In this document: positions 33,796 through 45,615 of the stretch, in pieces
Position numbering within the stretch: the stretch's first letter is position 1
How the letters are laid out: each line of letters starts with the position of its first letter
Assembly: GCA_021234155.1 (NCBI GenBank)
Contig: JAJEKV010000011.1
Coordinates: 12,005,255 to 12,069,254 of the forward strand
Origin: Isoetes taiwanensis
Lineage: Eukaryota; Streptophyta; Lycopodiopsida; Isoetales; Isoetaceae
Reading direction: 5' to 3'
DNA length: 64,000 nucleotides
Notes under the pieces: generated by a model
Told to the model about the DNA's origin: nothing
What the model saw: only the letters and a program-made list of their open reading frames with translations
Database searches by the model: none
Translations under genes and position numbers: made by a program

Positions 33796-34521
33796 TTAAA
33801 ATGGCCTATTTGTCCCAGTAAGCTCTCTCATCAATTGCTGATTAGCTTTAGGAGAGCCCCTTAACATTTTAATATCAACAACAGTTCCATCTAAAAAAGA
33901 GGCCTTGTAGACTGCACCTGTGAGACCAAATGAGGTGATGTTATCGGTGGAAAAATTATCTATGGCCTCCATGAGATGGGCTATGGTGAGGCTCCTATTG
34001 TCAAACATGGTAACAGGGGTAGATAGATCCACCTTCATTCTCTCAGTCTTGAGGCCATGTCTGGATTTTTTATCATAAGCTTGGATTTCTATAGGGACAA
34101 ACCAAATGTAGACAAGTGCTAAAATTGTAAGGCATAAGACTACTCCAACAACACATACAATCAGAATAGTATTGCCACTAGAAGAGCAGCTTTTGTTAAG
34201 GACGTTACCACACAATTTACTATTTCCCAGAAATGAACCTTTTGTAAAATTCTTTCCTGGAACTGAACTCTCCGTAAGGGAAGTTGGAACTTGTCCAGAT
34301 AACTCATTGTTAGACACGTTAAATTCTGTCAAACGGCTTAGATAACCGATATTGAATGGTATGGAACCTGTCAGCTTGTTGTTGTTAAGGAGAAGCTCGT
34401 TGAGATAAGTGCAATTTCTTAGACCTTGGGGTATGGAACCACCAATTTTGTTGTTCTGGAACTTAAGTTGCGTAAGATATGGGACCATGCTATCTAGATC
34501 ACCAGGGATTGGACCTGTTAT
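33796..34521 (-). pseudogene. LRR receptor-like kinase fragment (BIR-like)
   Basis: Read on the minus strand: three to four leucine-rich repeats (IPQGLRNCTYLNELLLNNNK, LTGSIPFNIGYLSRLTEFNV), then a juxtamembrane GNSKLCG motif, a membrane helix (TILIVCVVGVVLCLTILALV), and the start of a kinase domain with glycine loop GLTGAVYKA and the ATP-binding Lys in VVDIKML. The layout resembles BAK1-interacting (BIR-type) plasma-membrane receptor kinases. The frame ends at a stop 18 residues past the Lys, so the kinase catalytic loop is missing. The N-terminus is also lost at about 34521, where a 24-bp duplication begins. The piece is truncated at both ends. Confidence 0.8.
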
Positions 34522-34565
34522 AGGTTACGTAAATGTACCTGTTATAGGTTACGTAAATGTATTTG
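34517..34565. repeat. 24-bp direct duplication at the broken end of the kinase fragment
   Basis: 'acctgttataggttacg' plus 'taaatgt' occurs twice in a row, exactly where similarity to the LRR protein ends. Confidence 0.85.
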
Positions 34566-36799
34566 TATGCTTGTAGGCTTGGACTGTATGCCATCCAAGT
34601 AATGCCATCCAAGTAATGTATCTGAGGTGTGCTGCAGGTTATGACATCGTTTCTTCTTGTTAAGCAGCCCCGTAATTGCTCTTCAACCCAATCAATGGAA
34701 TATGTACTCTATTTGACATTTTTTAGACTGTTCTAATGATGTTTAACAATTGGAACATTTCTGCTGTACAACCAGATTGTTTTTGCTCTGGTTGAGATGT
34801 AAAACAGTGGGAACTTTGTGGATTTGCTTCAATACAAGAATGCTAACAATTTTTGATCATGATTGCTGTTAAAAGAAAGCTGGTTCTCTTCAATTTTGTC
34901 ATTGTAGCCTTCAATGGGCTGCCTAGTATCCTAGGGGGCTACCACCTTAGCCCCGGTGGTACCACTACACCCACCTCTTTGACACCTTATAGCTTGAGGT
35001 GGCATTACGTACTTGGCATGTTGTTAGGCCTGTAGTGTAGGTTATCTCATTGGGCACGCTACCATGTAGCATGCATAGCATTTCAGGTGTGCACATGGCT
35101 GCCATTCTGTTTACGCCCTTAAGTGAGCAGCCAATGGGCACCCTCCGACTTGAGTCCGTTTTCTCTGTAAAGTTCACGGACTTAGAGTCCTCTCTTTTTT
35201 CTTCAATACAGTTCATGAGCTTGAGTCCATTGAGGAGATCATTGTAATTGCAAAAGGAACAATTATAGTTGTACGAGGACTAGAAATAGGGATGGGCAAA
35301 GGTCCTAGACTACTCATGTGAATTTACCAAATGAGACTGCATATGCAAAAACCGTAGCAGCCAAATGAGACTCCAGATGCAAAAAGGCAGAGGCAGTAAG
35401 ATGCAATAGGATCATTTGTGGCATGGCCATTAAAAGAGATCATGAAATAAATGTGCCCCTGCTCTATGTTTTGCGTCCTGCTTATTTCTCTTTTCAAAAA
35501 CTCTCTCCATTGGGTCATAGATTTCTCTTTCCTTCTTTTTTGACGTGAGCTTGTATTTAAAGATGGATTTCACAAAAGATTTAGTTACTCTTTTTCTCTT
35601 AGATGTTTTAACTAATATGATATTGATGGTATTTATGTAGGAACAACTTCAACAGTGATGCAATACCAGGTGCAAGATGCAGTTATAATTTTTGAGATTG
35701 ACAGGGATACAACAGTTCTTTCAAAGAGGATTGATTGGAAGAACAAAAGGTTTAGATTAGTTCATCCATGTTGAGGAGAAATGTTGCAATTGTAATCATG
35801 TGCAATTGTGATCCTATGGATGCAATTGAGTACTTGGTAATTTGAGAAGATATTGTCAGGGTTATCAGCAAATTGGTACCTTATTGCAATTTGATGAGGC
35901 ATCAATATACTTATCATATATGCAAAAGCATGATTGGCACTGCCTCTTTGATGAGATAGCCAATAGAACATGTACGACATTTCTATGAAAGCCCATTGAT
36001 TAGTGCCATAGGAGGGATTGATCTTGTAGAACATGCGTACTCAATGTTGCCAAAAAAATGTTATTTCATGGATGCTCATTTTTAAGTGAAAAAAAAGCAA
36101 CCAAAAAAAAAAATTGAAGAGAAAGGATGGAAAGATATCATAGGATGTAAACCCATTTGGTTAGGCGAGGCACATTCAGAATCAACCCAAGATGATGATA
36201 AACCTAGTCTAAGATGATGATAAACCTAGTCTGGATCAAGATGATGATAAACCTAGTCTGGACTAGGGAATTAGTGGATAAATGGTCAATATTGGGTTGC
36301 CAAAGTGGAGTAGGAGAAAAAAAAAACTAAGTGAAAAAGAAGTATTGAAGAGCGTTGGGAGAATACTTGGTTTTGAAACCACCAGATCTGTACTCTTCCA
36401 ATTTTCATCATAACTTGATTTATGTACCAAATGTTATTGGCATCAATGTTGTATTCTGTCTTTTTTGTTAACTTTTGAAGGGGTGCAACTCTTATATTTT
36501 ATTGTATGAGTTAAACTTCTTCTCACTTGCAAAAATGTGTCATATCTCTCAATTTAATTGCATAAGGCTTGATTGTCAACTTACTTGTCAGTTTTAGCAT
36601 CCAGTAAATCGTCAGGTGGTTGGTCAAGATGGCAATCACTATGTTAATTGTCAAAGGAGGAATTAGATTTGTTGCGTATACGTAGATATTGTGGTGAATA
36701 GAATCAAATAACATCAATTAATGTAAATCTAAAACCAAATATATATCTCCAAATGCGAAAACACTATTATTGCAAAAAATTTGCCATTACGTAGAAAAA
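34566..36799. other. no gene seen
   Basis: Mostly AT-rich. It holds three partial CGGACT/AGTCCG-type palindromes near 35144-35232. A GC-richer stretch at 34920-34990 contains 'ggctaccacc' and related inverted words. 'gatgatgataaacctagtctgg' is present three times near 36190-36265. Short frames have no family resemblance. Confidence 0.45.
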
Positions 36800-36879
36800 G
36801 AGTATCTTTAGATTCCCCTTTGAAGAGATTTAAAATGTGCAATGTTCCTTGTAACAGTTGCATCCATAAAATCAGGACT

Positions 36880-37215
36880 CAAGTTCCTAATGCCCTTGCT
36901 CTTGCGCTTTTTGTTTTTTTTTCCTTGAAGTGGATGCACTGTCACTTCTTTTAGTGGCTTCCTCCCTGACCTTCTTCCTAATCCCCTTCTCCACCAACAT
37001 ATAATGAGTCCAATCGGGTGTACCCTCATGCGCACCCTCCATGTTAATGTTATCTTCATCTCCACCATGAAACTCATCCCTATGATGTTCTTAATCTTCC
37101 ACTCTATCCGCACCTCCTTCATCTCCAACTATTTCAATGTCATTGTTGCCTCTCTCCTCCTCGCCATGGACATCACCTTCCACTATTTCTTCTTCCTCTC
37201 GATTTTTGTGCACAT
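36880..37215 (-). pseudogene. acidic-to-basic charged protein fragment, unknown
   Basis: On the minus strand a frame reads as an acidic, glycine-containing region (REEEEIVEGD, GDEGGADRVED). One in-frame stop follows, then HGGDEDNINMEGAHEGTPDW, and then a Lys/Arg-rich end (TSRKKKQKAQEQGH) before another stop. Such low-complexity charged regions occur in transposase and nuclear proteins, but no family can be named. It could be the remnant of a transposon second protein. Confidence 0.3.
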
Positions 37216-37239
37216 CTTTGTTTGCCCCCTAAAAGGGGG

Positions 37240-39441
37240 GGCGTGCACAAAAGTTAGAAGAAACCATAATATAGTTAATATAGACAATTTAACATGTTCC
37301 CTACAAGTGCCATCACATATCAAGAAAATGATAAAAAGAATATACCTTTAATAGCCCTCTTGTTGAAAATATACCCTGGATAGGAGATACTCAGAAATCT
37401 ATAAATAAAAAGTCTCATAATAAATATCCTATGGATAGGAAACATTCACAAGAAGTCTATAAATAAAACGTCTAGATAAAAAGTCTTATAATAAATATCC
37501 TATGGATAGGAAATACTCACAAAAAATATGGACACCACTAATAAGTCTATATTGATTAAAAAAAAACCCCAGTCCATGCTAGCTTAAGCAATAGCCAACT
37601 AGCATGACATCTACCAAGGTCAATCCCTGTGGTAGTATGATAAGACCATACTAGGACCAAAGTCCATGATGGCACTGAGTTCTAATACATCAAGTATTTA
37701 GTTCATAACCTATTAAAATCAATATATCAAAGATCAGCATAATACCTAGACCATGGACGTTAAAAAATCTATTCTATTATATTCTATATGCAATAAAGCA
37801 GTATGCACCCAAGTCCAGAATACCAGCAAGTAGGTTCATAACTCGACTAAAATAATTTCACATATTATCCTAATTTGAAAGTCAACGTATATTCTATGGA
37901 CACTCTGCATCCTTAAGACTGTGTACCCTTTGGCCAAAACCATATTACTCAAAATGTCAAATAAACTAAGGCCAATCCTTAAAGCCATTGTAAGTGCATG
38001 TCAAGACTTTATCGGATATTCCTTTTCCATCAAACAACTGCATGTTTGCCATCAAACAACTGCATGTTTATCAGCCACAATCGTGCCATGCACATGGAAA
38101 TACATCAGTTACTGCTTAAGATGTGCATATTATTTACTATTCATTTGCATGACCAATAAATCACCTTGATACAACCCTATCAATTGGTTATGGTATTCTA
38201 CACGTCTATAAAACACACAACCAAACACAACTGTCATTTAAATCAGTAAATACTGGATCATAACTCGAATCATGCCATGCATTTCATTACAAACAGTGGC
38301 ATCTAACACAGAGAAATCTGATTTCACCAGAAATACTAATATATTGATGCTATATAAAGCCTTTATGGCCAGCGTGTCTATATATGGTCAATATGAATCT
38401 TCAGACTGACAAAAAATATTATAGTAAAGAAGAAGTTGGCTGCCTACAGTATGGCCTTCAAGTTTTATACCTGAAAACAAGACCCTACAACTATAATAAT
38501 ATATGGTGCTGCCAAGTTTTAAAATGTAAATCTTTATTGTGTAGAGACAGACTAAGAGCATTGCTTTGATAACTAATTTAGTATGCAATCTTCAGATCAT
38601 TTGAATTAGAAGCTTTCCTTGAAATTTCGTATTTCTAGGACTCCATTTGTTATTGAAAATCCAGTGCATGATCCATCATTCCAGTTAGACTTGTTCTTGA
38701 AAGCAAAAGATGAAAAAAGGAAGAGAAAAAAATAGAAAAAAAAACCATTGGTTAGTACTGTAGCAACCCAATAATATCGATAATGTAGCAAATGTGATCA
38801 ATTTATCTATTGTAGCATTCCAACATAGATTTCAATACTTGCAAACTAAGACTCGGCACTTCCAAACCATAATCTGGCACTTCCTAACAATGACTCGATT
38901 CAATCAGGTACAGATTTTGAATGATTGGCATTTACAAAGAACAGTCCTATGGTCTTGAATTCCAGAAAACAATATCTGTACTGACCTTTTTTTGAGGCAT
39001 ATATGGCACAAATGAATTCAATACTTGTTATCCTGTTTAAGGACATATTACTACCATTCAAACTTCCAACCTAGATAATAATTTCAACACCTAGACTTGG
39101 TCGTCTCCACTCATATTCCAGTCAATTTTTTCCAATAATTTGAGAAAGCTATGAAATAGCATTAGAAGCAGAAAAATGTTGATAGTACTGAGAAATCAAA
39201 GTAGATTGGAAATTCATAGAAGGAAATTGGTAAACTTCAGCAGTAAAAGCAAGTCTTATTGATGGATGTACTACACGTGCCTTCCTGATCCTAGTTGCTG
39301 CACTACTCCCAGATCTTTTATCTCCATCAACAACAGCTACACTAGCAACATAACACCTCAATCCACAAAGAACTCCTATCTGCACTATCCATCATTTAAA
39401 CAAGCAAGGTGAACTTCAAAATTACCTTGATTTGCCGTTTT
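37240..39441. other. no gene seen
   Basis: AT-rich sequence. Around 37370-37530 the phrase 'aataaatatcctatggatagga' and a variant recur (about 55-70-base spacing, three copies). Nothing else is recognisable up to the CACTA end at 39442. Confidence 0.45.
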
Positions 39442-40062
39442 CACTACAAGAGGATGGGGGTATAGTGAAAACCCTTCTGATAAGGCATATGTTTAGTGAC
39501 AACTTTGTGTCAGATGCTACTATCTTGACACAAAGTGCTTGTGTTGTGTCAAAATTGTGTCTAGCGCATAGCGTCAACTTTTTCATCAAAAGAATCCCCT
39601 CCTTTTTGTGAACTTTTTAACTCAACTTAAATAGGTTATTATAACAACTTTTGAACAATATTATAGCAAAGTTGTAACGACCTTTTCTTAAGACTTATGA
39701 CAAAAAGCTATCCAAAATTTCATCTTCTATTTTGACGGAATTTTGAGGAGCATTTGTCAACTTTGTAGTGCAATTTGAGGGGGTTGTTGCAATAAAATTT
39801 AAAGCCATTGGACTAACTAAGTCACTACAACATTTGCTTAATATTAGAGATATAGTATTGCACCAAGGGATATTTACTTCAAAGAATAGACAAATGATTT
39901 AGATGCCCAAGCACTAGTCAGTTGAAGGAGAAGATAATGGGTAGAGTACTTGGCAATATGAAGGATCAAAGTGATTGGGAAGATAAGACAATGCGCAATA
40001 TCAAATGACCTATTATAGCATAGTAGTTATAGCAACAAAATCAATAATGTTGATTAATCATA

Positions 40063-42591
40063 TCATACATCAATTTGTTCGCTTAGGTCATGCTCAATGT
40101 CTTCCACCTCATCATCATCTAAGAGCCAAGCTACTAATTGCTTCAGAATGATCATGTACATATCCGGCAATCTCTTCATCTTCAATATAATCATCACCAT
40201 GACCACGAATGTGGATTGGCGGATTGGCGAATTGAATGGAGATCGGGGCCACATAAGTTGCTTCATCCATACGAGTCAACAACCATATATTAGTCATAAC
40301 GTCTAGAATAGATTGTCCTATTGACCGCCTTGGTGACCTTCTCCATGCGTCCTCCTTAGTGGTTCATACAAGTCCCTCCATAGTTGTAAACTTGCAGTAT
40401 TATTAAGAACAAATGTGCTTACTGCAAGAAACATGTCATTGCTCAGACTTCGTTCTACTCCATTACCCTGTAATACTTCAGATGTAATCTCCTTGGGTTC
40501 TTCTTTCTCCCACAATTTAGGACCATCAGGATGGCAAGAGGTAGTGGCATCATTTAGATAAAATAGCATTTCTTGTACAAGATGACCTTCAGCCATGCAA
40601 CCCTCTGTTTTGCCATTTGACGAACACAATTTTTGAGCATCTTCATGTACCGCTCTAGAAAAAATATCCATCTGTTAGGAACAGGTCCTGCCAACCTTAT
40701 CTCATTTGGAATATGTATCAACAGATGTACCCATGTTACATTATTATTTGCACTTATAATTGATAGAAGTAAAATCACATAATTGCATAGAATTTGCTTA
40801 GTAATACCTGTAGGTAAAAAAACTGGTGGGAAATTCCTTTTCAATGTCACAAAGCAGTACAAGCACTTCTTTCTCTATTTTTGATATCTCAGCCACTTCA
40901 ATTTCTTTGGAGGAGACCCAACTTGCAAATTTTCCCAATCGAAATATAATGCTTCTTACTTGTGGAGTTAAGAAGTTCCCTATGACACATCGAAGTATAT
41001 GCTGCAAAGTCCGTATAGTATCATTGCATATGTGCAATATAATTTATCACAAGAAACAAAAGTACATTAATTGAAGTATACCTGAAAAAACTTGTGTCAA
41101 TCATGCGTCTTTAACACGGTGAGCCATTTTTTAAAAATGGCTTTTTCAAAGAAGCCCCATATCCAGTTGGCATGCGCACCTTTGCTATCACTTCGACCCG
41201 TTGCTTTTTTCCTAGAACCCATGCACCTTGTTCCCATGTCAGAGTCTTCTTGCCTTTCCTCTCTATGGGCCAATATTTATTTTTTATTTTGTGCTCATTC
41301 AGATCCAATCTAGTAGCCAAGTTTTCCCATTCACCTATTGAATGTTGCCAAAGAGAATGAGCAACATTCTTGAAAATGTGCATAGGATCAAGTAAATGGA
41401 CCAACTCCAAGTCCCTCCAATACTCCAACCGATAGAATATAGATAACCTCTTCTTCTATGTGCGAGACTATGTGCCTGTTGCCAGTTACAGGTTATTGAA
41501 GATGAAAGCCATACTCTTCTGAGTTGCCCTGCTTTTGAGATAGTCCGGAATCATTTTTCGACCTTAGCATTCCATTCCACGCTTCCACAACTTCTCAGCG
41601 CACCATCTGTGCATGACTTGGCATTATACATACTTGAGGTTCTAGATAAACGTCTGCAATTACTGAGCCCTCAGTAGTCATTATCTAAGCTTGTCTAGTA
41701 TCATCATTACTGCAAAGGTTTTTCCCTTGAAAACCTTTCGAGGCAGGGGTTTTTTAATCCTAGTAGTAATGATTGTACTAGCCCATTGTATGGGTCCCAT
41801 GACCTATTGGTCTTCGTGGACGTTAAAAAAACTATTCTATTCTATTCTATTCTTTATACCAGGAGGAAGGTTTGCATTTGCATCTTCATAACTAGTCAAA
41901 TAGTTTGCATTGAGATTCATTCGCTACCAAGCATCCAACCAATCCTTGGGTGCCCATCGCTTTGGCTTTGGCGTCTCATCAGACCCATGTGTAGGATGTC
42001 CCTCTTCCAAATACTTCTTATGCCCAATATATATCTTCGTTTTCAGATGCTTTGATCTGTAAGATGTTAAACTAGTCCTACAGGAAGGGCAACCACATGC
42101 ACCACTCGTTTGCAAACATTCCATAAGAACACAAGATAAATCAATAGAATAATAATCATAAGTAAATACTAATGTAAATAGCACTTAGTACATTCATACC
42201 TGAAGCTTCAGAAAAACCCAGATAGTCATGAAGAGTAAAACATAATATCCCATGGAATGTAAAGTCATGATGTGGAGATTTATATATGTCATACATACGC
42301 ACTCCTTTCCACAATACCTCAAGTTCCGCTACTAGAGGTTCCAAGTAGACGTCCTTTATATTTTTCGCAATATTACATTTTATGCTTAATATGTAGTATA
42401 TCTAAAATTATATATATGTGAATATCCAGAATAATCAAAGTCAACATGATGTAGCCAGGTTTTGTCGCCAACCATGGTGGGATATTATAGTTTATAATAG
42501 CCACATGCCACACACTATATGAGGATGACCTTGAACCCCATGGATGAACACCATCAATTCCTAGCCCAAGCATAATATTGCGAGGTTCCAA
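40063..42591 (-). pseudogene. CACTA TNP2-like transposase with DUF4218, broken
   Basis: Pieces appear in the family's normal order. LEPRNIMLGLGIDG and HPWG...YNIPPWL lie near 42591-42450. A PLVAELEVLWKGV region follows near 42340. A zinc-ribbon-like CGCPSCRTSL with YIGHKKYLEEGHP lies near 42090-42000. Then come KKRLSIFYRLEYWRDLEL and LLDPMHIFKNV near 41455-41380. The DUF4218 segment (VLLCDIEKEFPTSFF, then HIPNEIRLAGPVPNRWIFFLERYM and AEGHLVQEMLFYLND) spans about 40900-40560. The protein normally binds and cuts transposon ends in the nucleus. Frame changes, stops and the LINE insertion make it dead. Some gaps could be introns, since TNP2-type genes are often spliced. Confidence 0.85.
41461..41853 (+). 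mobile_element. LINE 3' end inserted in the CACTA transposase
   Basis: A 5'-truncated LINE copy. The end of ORF2 (EDESHTL.SCPAFEIVRNHF zinc-knuckle-like region) is followed by the 3' UTR with the GTCCCAT...TTGGTCTTCGTGGACG block and about four CTATT/TTCTA repeats. The transposase frame resumes on either side. It is nearly identical (few differences over ~390 bases) to the inverted copy at 42637. Confidence 0.85.
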
Positions 42592-42636
42592 TGCAAATCC
42601 GGGCTACCTGCTTCTGTTACGGTCAACAGATTTTTT

Positions 42637-43762
42637 AAGAATAGAATAGAATAGAATAGTTTTTTTAACGTCCACGGAGACCAATAGGTCATGGGACCCA
42701 TACAATGGGCTAGTATAATCATTACTACTAGGATTAAAAAACCCCTGCCTCGAAAGGTTTTCAAGGGAAAAACCTTTGCAGTAATGATGATACTAGACAA
42801 GCTTAGATAATGACTACTGAGGGCTCAGTAATTGCAGGCGTTTATCTAGAACCTCAAGTATGTATAATGCCAATTCATGCACAGATGGTGCGCTGAGAAG
42901 TTGTGGAAGCGTGGAATGGAATGCTAAGGTCGAAAAATGATTCCGGACTATCTCAAAAGCGGGGCAACTTCGAGGAAGAGTATGGCTTTCATCTTCAATA
43001 ACCTCGTAATTAGCAACAGGCACATAGTCTCGCTTCAGCGGCAATTGCGGCCGCCCCATCTATCTGTCTCAATCCAGTAGCACTTATGGGACCCCGTGCG
43101 AATTGATGCAATAGCTATAAGCTTGTTCCCCGACAATGAAGCAAGCAAATAAGCTTGGGGCCCTTATGCCAAAGTGGGATTTATGTGTGCATGATAATGA
43201 CCGCCACTTGGGCCAAAGTAACCTGCGTCCCATATCTTTTGAGAAAAATCGACCATTAAGATATTGTTGCAAAAGCTCGGGATCGAATCGGCAAGCATCG
43301 GGCGGTGCTGCGGTTGCCCGCACCAACAAAAACCATGTAGTGCAATGCCCTTTCCAACATCGTTTCAAACGCCGAGGAGATTCAGCCATGGCAAGTGCAA
43401 GAACGGGATACCTAACATCATCCATGTGGTGCACCTTGCGGATATAGTGGAGATGGCGCTTCATGGCGTAATGTTGAAGAGGCCAAAACACGCCTCTTGT
43501 AAAAAGAATAGCATAGGGCACCGTTGTTTTAACTCGAAGGCTGTAAGTGAGAAAGGACTTTTGCACCCGCTCCAAGCTCTCCCAAGCACTAGCACTAATG
43601 GCAGGCCCCCACACTTCAGAACCATACAGTAAAACAGGCTCTACCAAAGCCCGAAACAAGTGGGCTTTCCGTGGCCAATCATGAATTTCTGCGCGAAAAC
43701 AACACTGGCTGTTTCCGCAATGTTTTCGCTTCGTATGTTGACGTAGATTCTTTGGAGGCATG
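42637..43762 (-). mobile_element. LINE 3' part, inverted copy
   Basis: Minus orientation. A TTCTA-type tail at 42637-42660 leads into the 3' UTR and ORF2 C-terminal region, up to about 43762. It faces the copy at 41461-41853 across about 780 bases of CACTA sequence, giving a long inverted pair. Confidence 0.85.
43084..43761 (-). pseudogene. LINE ORF2 C-terminal part
   Basis: A 225-codon open frame starting MPPKNLRQHTKRKHC contains the post-RT region typical of LINEs: LFRALVEPVLLYGSEVWGP, LERVQKSFLTYSLRV, and downstream AESPRRLKRCWKGH. It ends at a stop at 43084. The following zinc-knuckle-like region (NYEVIEDESHTLPRSCPAFE) lies in another frame at 43059-42814, so a frameshift or stop separates them. 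RT itself is missing. Confidence 0.8.
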
Positions 43763-44398
43763 GGAAGGTTTCTTAGAAGGACAAAAATGAGTCTAGGTTC
43801 TGCTGCTGAGGCCGGCTTGGCCTAGAAGTTCGAATCCTCCAAGCGCTCTTTTGTTTCTGTTTGTTTTGGCTTGAGTGTTTGGGGGCTTCAAAGAGACATC
43901 GGAGACAATCTGGGATGCCTGGGCAGCAGCTATTCGTGTCAAAGACCCTATTTTGGATTGTGAACTGTTGTGTATTGTCGGCTTGCTTGTCTTGTACGTG
44001 ATGCAAAAATCCATGAGTTTTGGAACCATGGTGATGTAAAAGCATTCTCATTCTCATTCTCATTCTGTACATTATGGGAATAATATTTTGAACCATATAT
44101 TCGATTTGCACCATTGAATCATTTTTTTTAATTTTGGCTCAAAATGTTAATGGCCATCGATCCGGCACAATATCGGGAATATCCCGCAGATCGATGGCTC
44201 TGAAAGAAACGTAGAATGAAACCCATAAAGAGGAGGCACATATCTCTTCCAAATAATATTTTACCTATTTTATTTTTTTTTGTAGATAATACCTTTACGC
44301 TAGAGTAGCATGCAATGATAGGATAGATGGCACATTTTGTGTGCATCTCTAAAATGAACTAAAAATAAGCAACACAATTGTTGGCCAAGGAGAATGCG
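43763..44398. other. upstream region of the cystatin gene
   Basis: No gene seen. A short CATTCT run (ctcattctcattctcattctg, near 44048) and AT-rich sequence precede the cystatin promoter. Whether this is host promoter sequence or remnants of elements is unclear. Confidence 0.4.
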
Positions 44399-44406
44399 AC
44401 ACGTGT
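44399..44406. promoter_or_regulatory. G-box (ACACGTGT) upstream of the cystatin
   Basis: A palindromic CACGTG core at 44400-44405, about 80 bases before the start codon. In plants such G-boxes bind bZIP/bHLH factors and, with an ACGTGT flank, can act as abscisic-acid-response elements. Functional relevance is inferred only from position. Confidence 0.4.
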
Positions 44407-44480
44407 TCTTGTTAATTAGCCTCTAATGTACATAAACCCTCCTCCCAAATCCGGTTTCTGAAGAAGGCGGAGCTCTGGCT

Positions 44481-45615
44481 ATGGCGATACCCTGCCTTTC
44501 AAATTCATGGATTTTCCTTCTCCTCATACTTTCTTTTGCCGTCCCCCACCATGGATGCCAGACTCTTCATCGCCAGCTTCTCGCCGGTGGCTGGCAAGCC
44601 GTGGATCCTAAATCTTCAAATATCCAAGAGCTTGCACAGTTTGCCATCGCTCAGTACAATGCTAATCTTGTAAGATTATTTTCGCTTTGATTCCTTAAAA
44701 CATAAATTTATTTTGATTAGATTTTACATCCCTGAATGTATTTTTGATTTGTCATACATCAGGGGATTTTTTCTTTGAAGTTTTGATCTTGATCTTTCCC
44801 CTATCTTAGATAAAGATCCTAAAATCTATTAAAATTTTAGTTCTTGACGGTATATATTTTGATGCGGATGTTTTTTGTGGGAATCAGTCTGGAACCGGGA
44901 TAAAGCTGGTGTATTCTACAGTATTGGCAGCAAAGGAGCAAGTTGTAGCAGGTATGAAATACTGGCTTGTTATTCAAACTTCAAATGGTAATATATATGA
45001 GGCCACAGTGTGGGAGAGGGCATGGGAGCATTTTAGATCATTGCAGTCATTCGAGCGGGTGAGAACCGTGCCGGGAGGCTTTGTATACAGGGATCCTTCA
45101 AGCAAAACCATACAAAAGCTTGGCGAATTTGCAGTGGAGGAATATAACAACAAACTTGTGAGTATCTAAAAGAAAACTGCAGGTTAGACATGCAAGTTTC
45201 TAATTACCCTTGATATTCTCGGGTATACATATCAATAAATGTGGTGGTCAATTTGATTGATTTTGTGTTACTGGATTCTGGCAATCTGGTAGAAGGTTTG
45301 AGGTTTAGATTTAAGGTAACTGCTCTTAGAAGATATGAGTCATCATCTGCTGATTATTTGGTCATCAAGTAAATTCTATTTGGGATGCATGATCGAGAGA
45401 TCTTTTTGATAGAAGTGAATATTGATTTGCAGGGAAGGGGTCAGAGAAAAATTAATCTTGTAAAGGTAGTAGAAGCAAAATCTCAGGTGGTAGGGGGCTT
45501 CCGGTATGCCATTGTGATAGAAGCATCAGATGGATTGCTCTACAAGGCAACCATAGTAGAAAGAACTTGGGAACGTACTCAAAAATTGGAATCCTTTAAA
45601 ATGGTGGAGAATTAA
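44481..45615 (+). CDS. two-domain phytocystatin (cysteine protease inhibitor), 3 exons
   Basis: Exons 44481-44669, 44888-45157 and 45433-45615, all joined in phase 0 with GT-AG introns (donors GTAAGA and GTGAGT; acceptors aatcag and ttgcag), give 213 residues. Residues 1-26 are a signal peptide with a hydrophobic core, so a secreted or vacuolar protein is expected. Two cystatin domains follow. Domain 1 has the N-terminal GG, the plant helix signature LAQFAIAQYN, the papain-binding loop QVVAG and a Trp-containing second loop (ERAWEHF). Domain 2 has LGEFAVEEYN, QVVGG and ERTWERT. Each domain is split by an intron just after the helix (YNANL, YNNKL), which points to internal duplication. Cystatins plug the active cleft of papain-like proteases in defence, seed storage turnover or senescence. 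Domain 2's QVVGG is a slight variant. The start is the first ATG, about 75 bases after the G-box. Confidence 0.9.

Larger units (their letters stand above)
39442..42636 (-). mobile_element. CACTA (En/Spm-type) transposon, decayed, right end not found
   Basis: A CACTACAAGAGG terminus at 39442 opens the element on the left, followed by subterminal repeats ('tgtgtca', 'gacaacttt' words, 39500-39560). A TNP2-type transposase pseudogene lies on the minus strand at 40063-42591. No matching ...TTGTAGTG end was found to the right, where a LINE copy begins at 42637. A second LINE copy splits the transposase at 41461-41853. Confidence 0.75.

Noticed and set aside
39765-39772. TTGTAGTG-like word as right end of the CACTA element
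   Set aside because: It lies before the transposase and lacks subterminal matches and a 3-bp duplication; chance occurrence.
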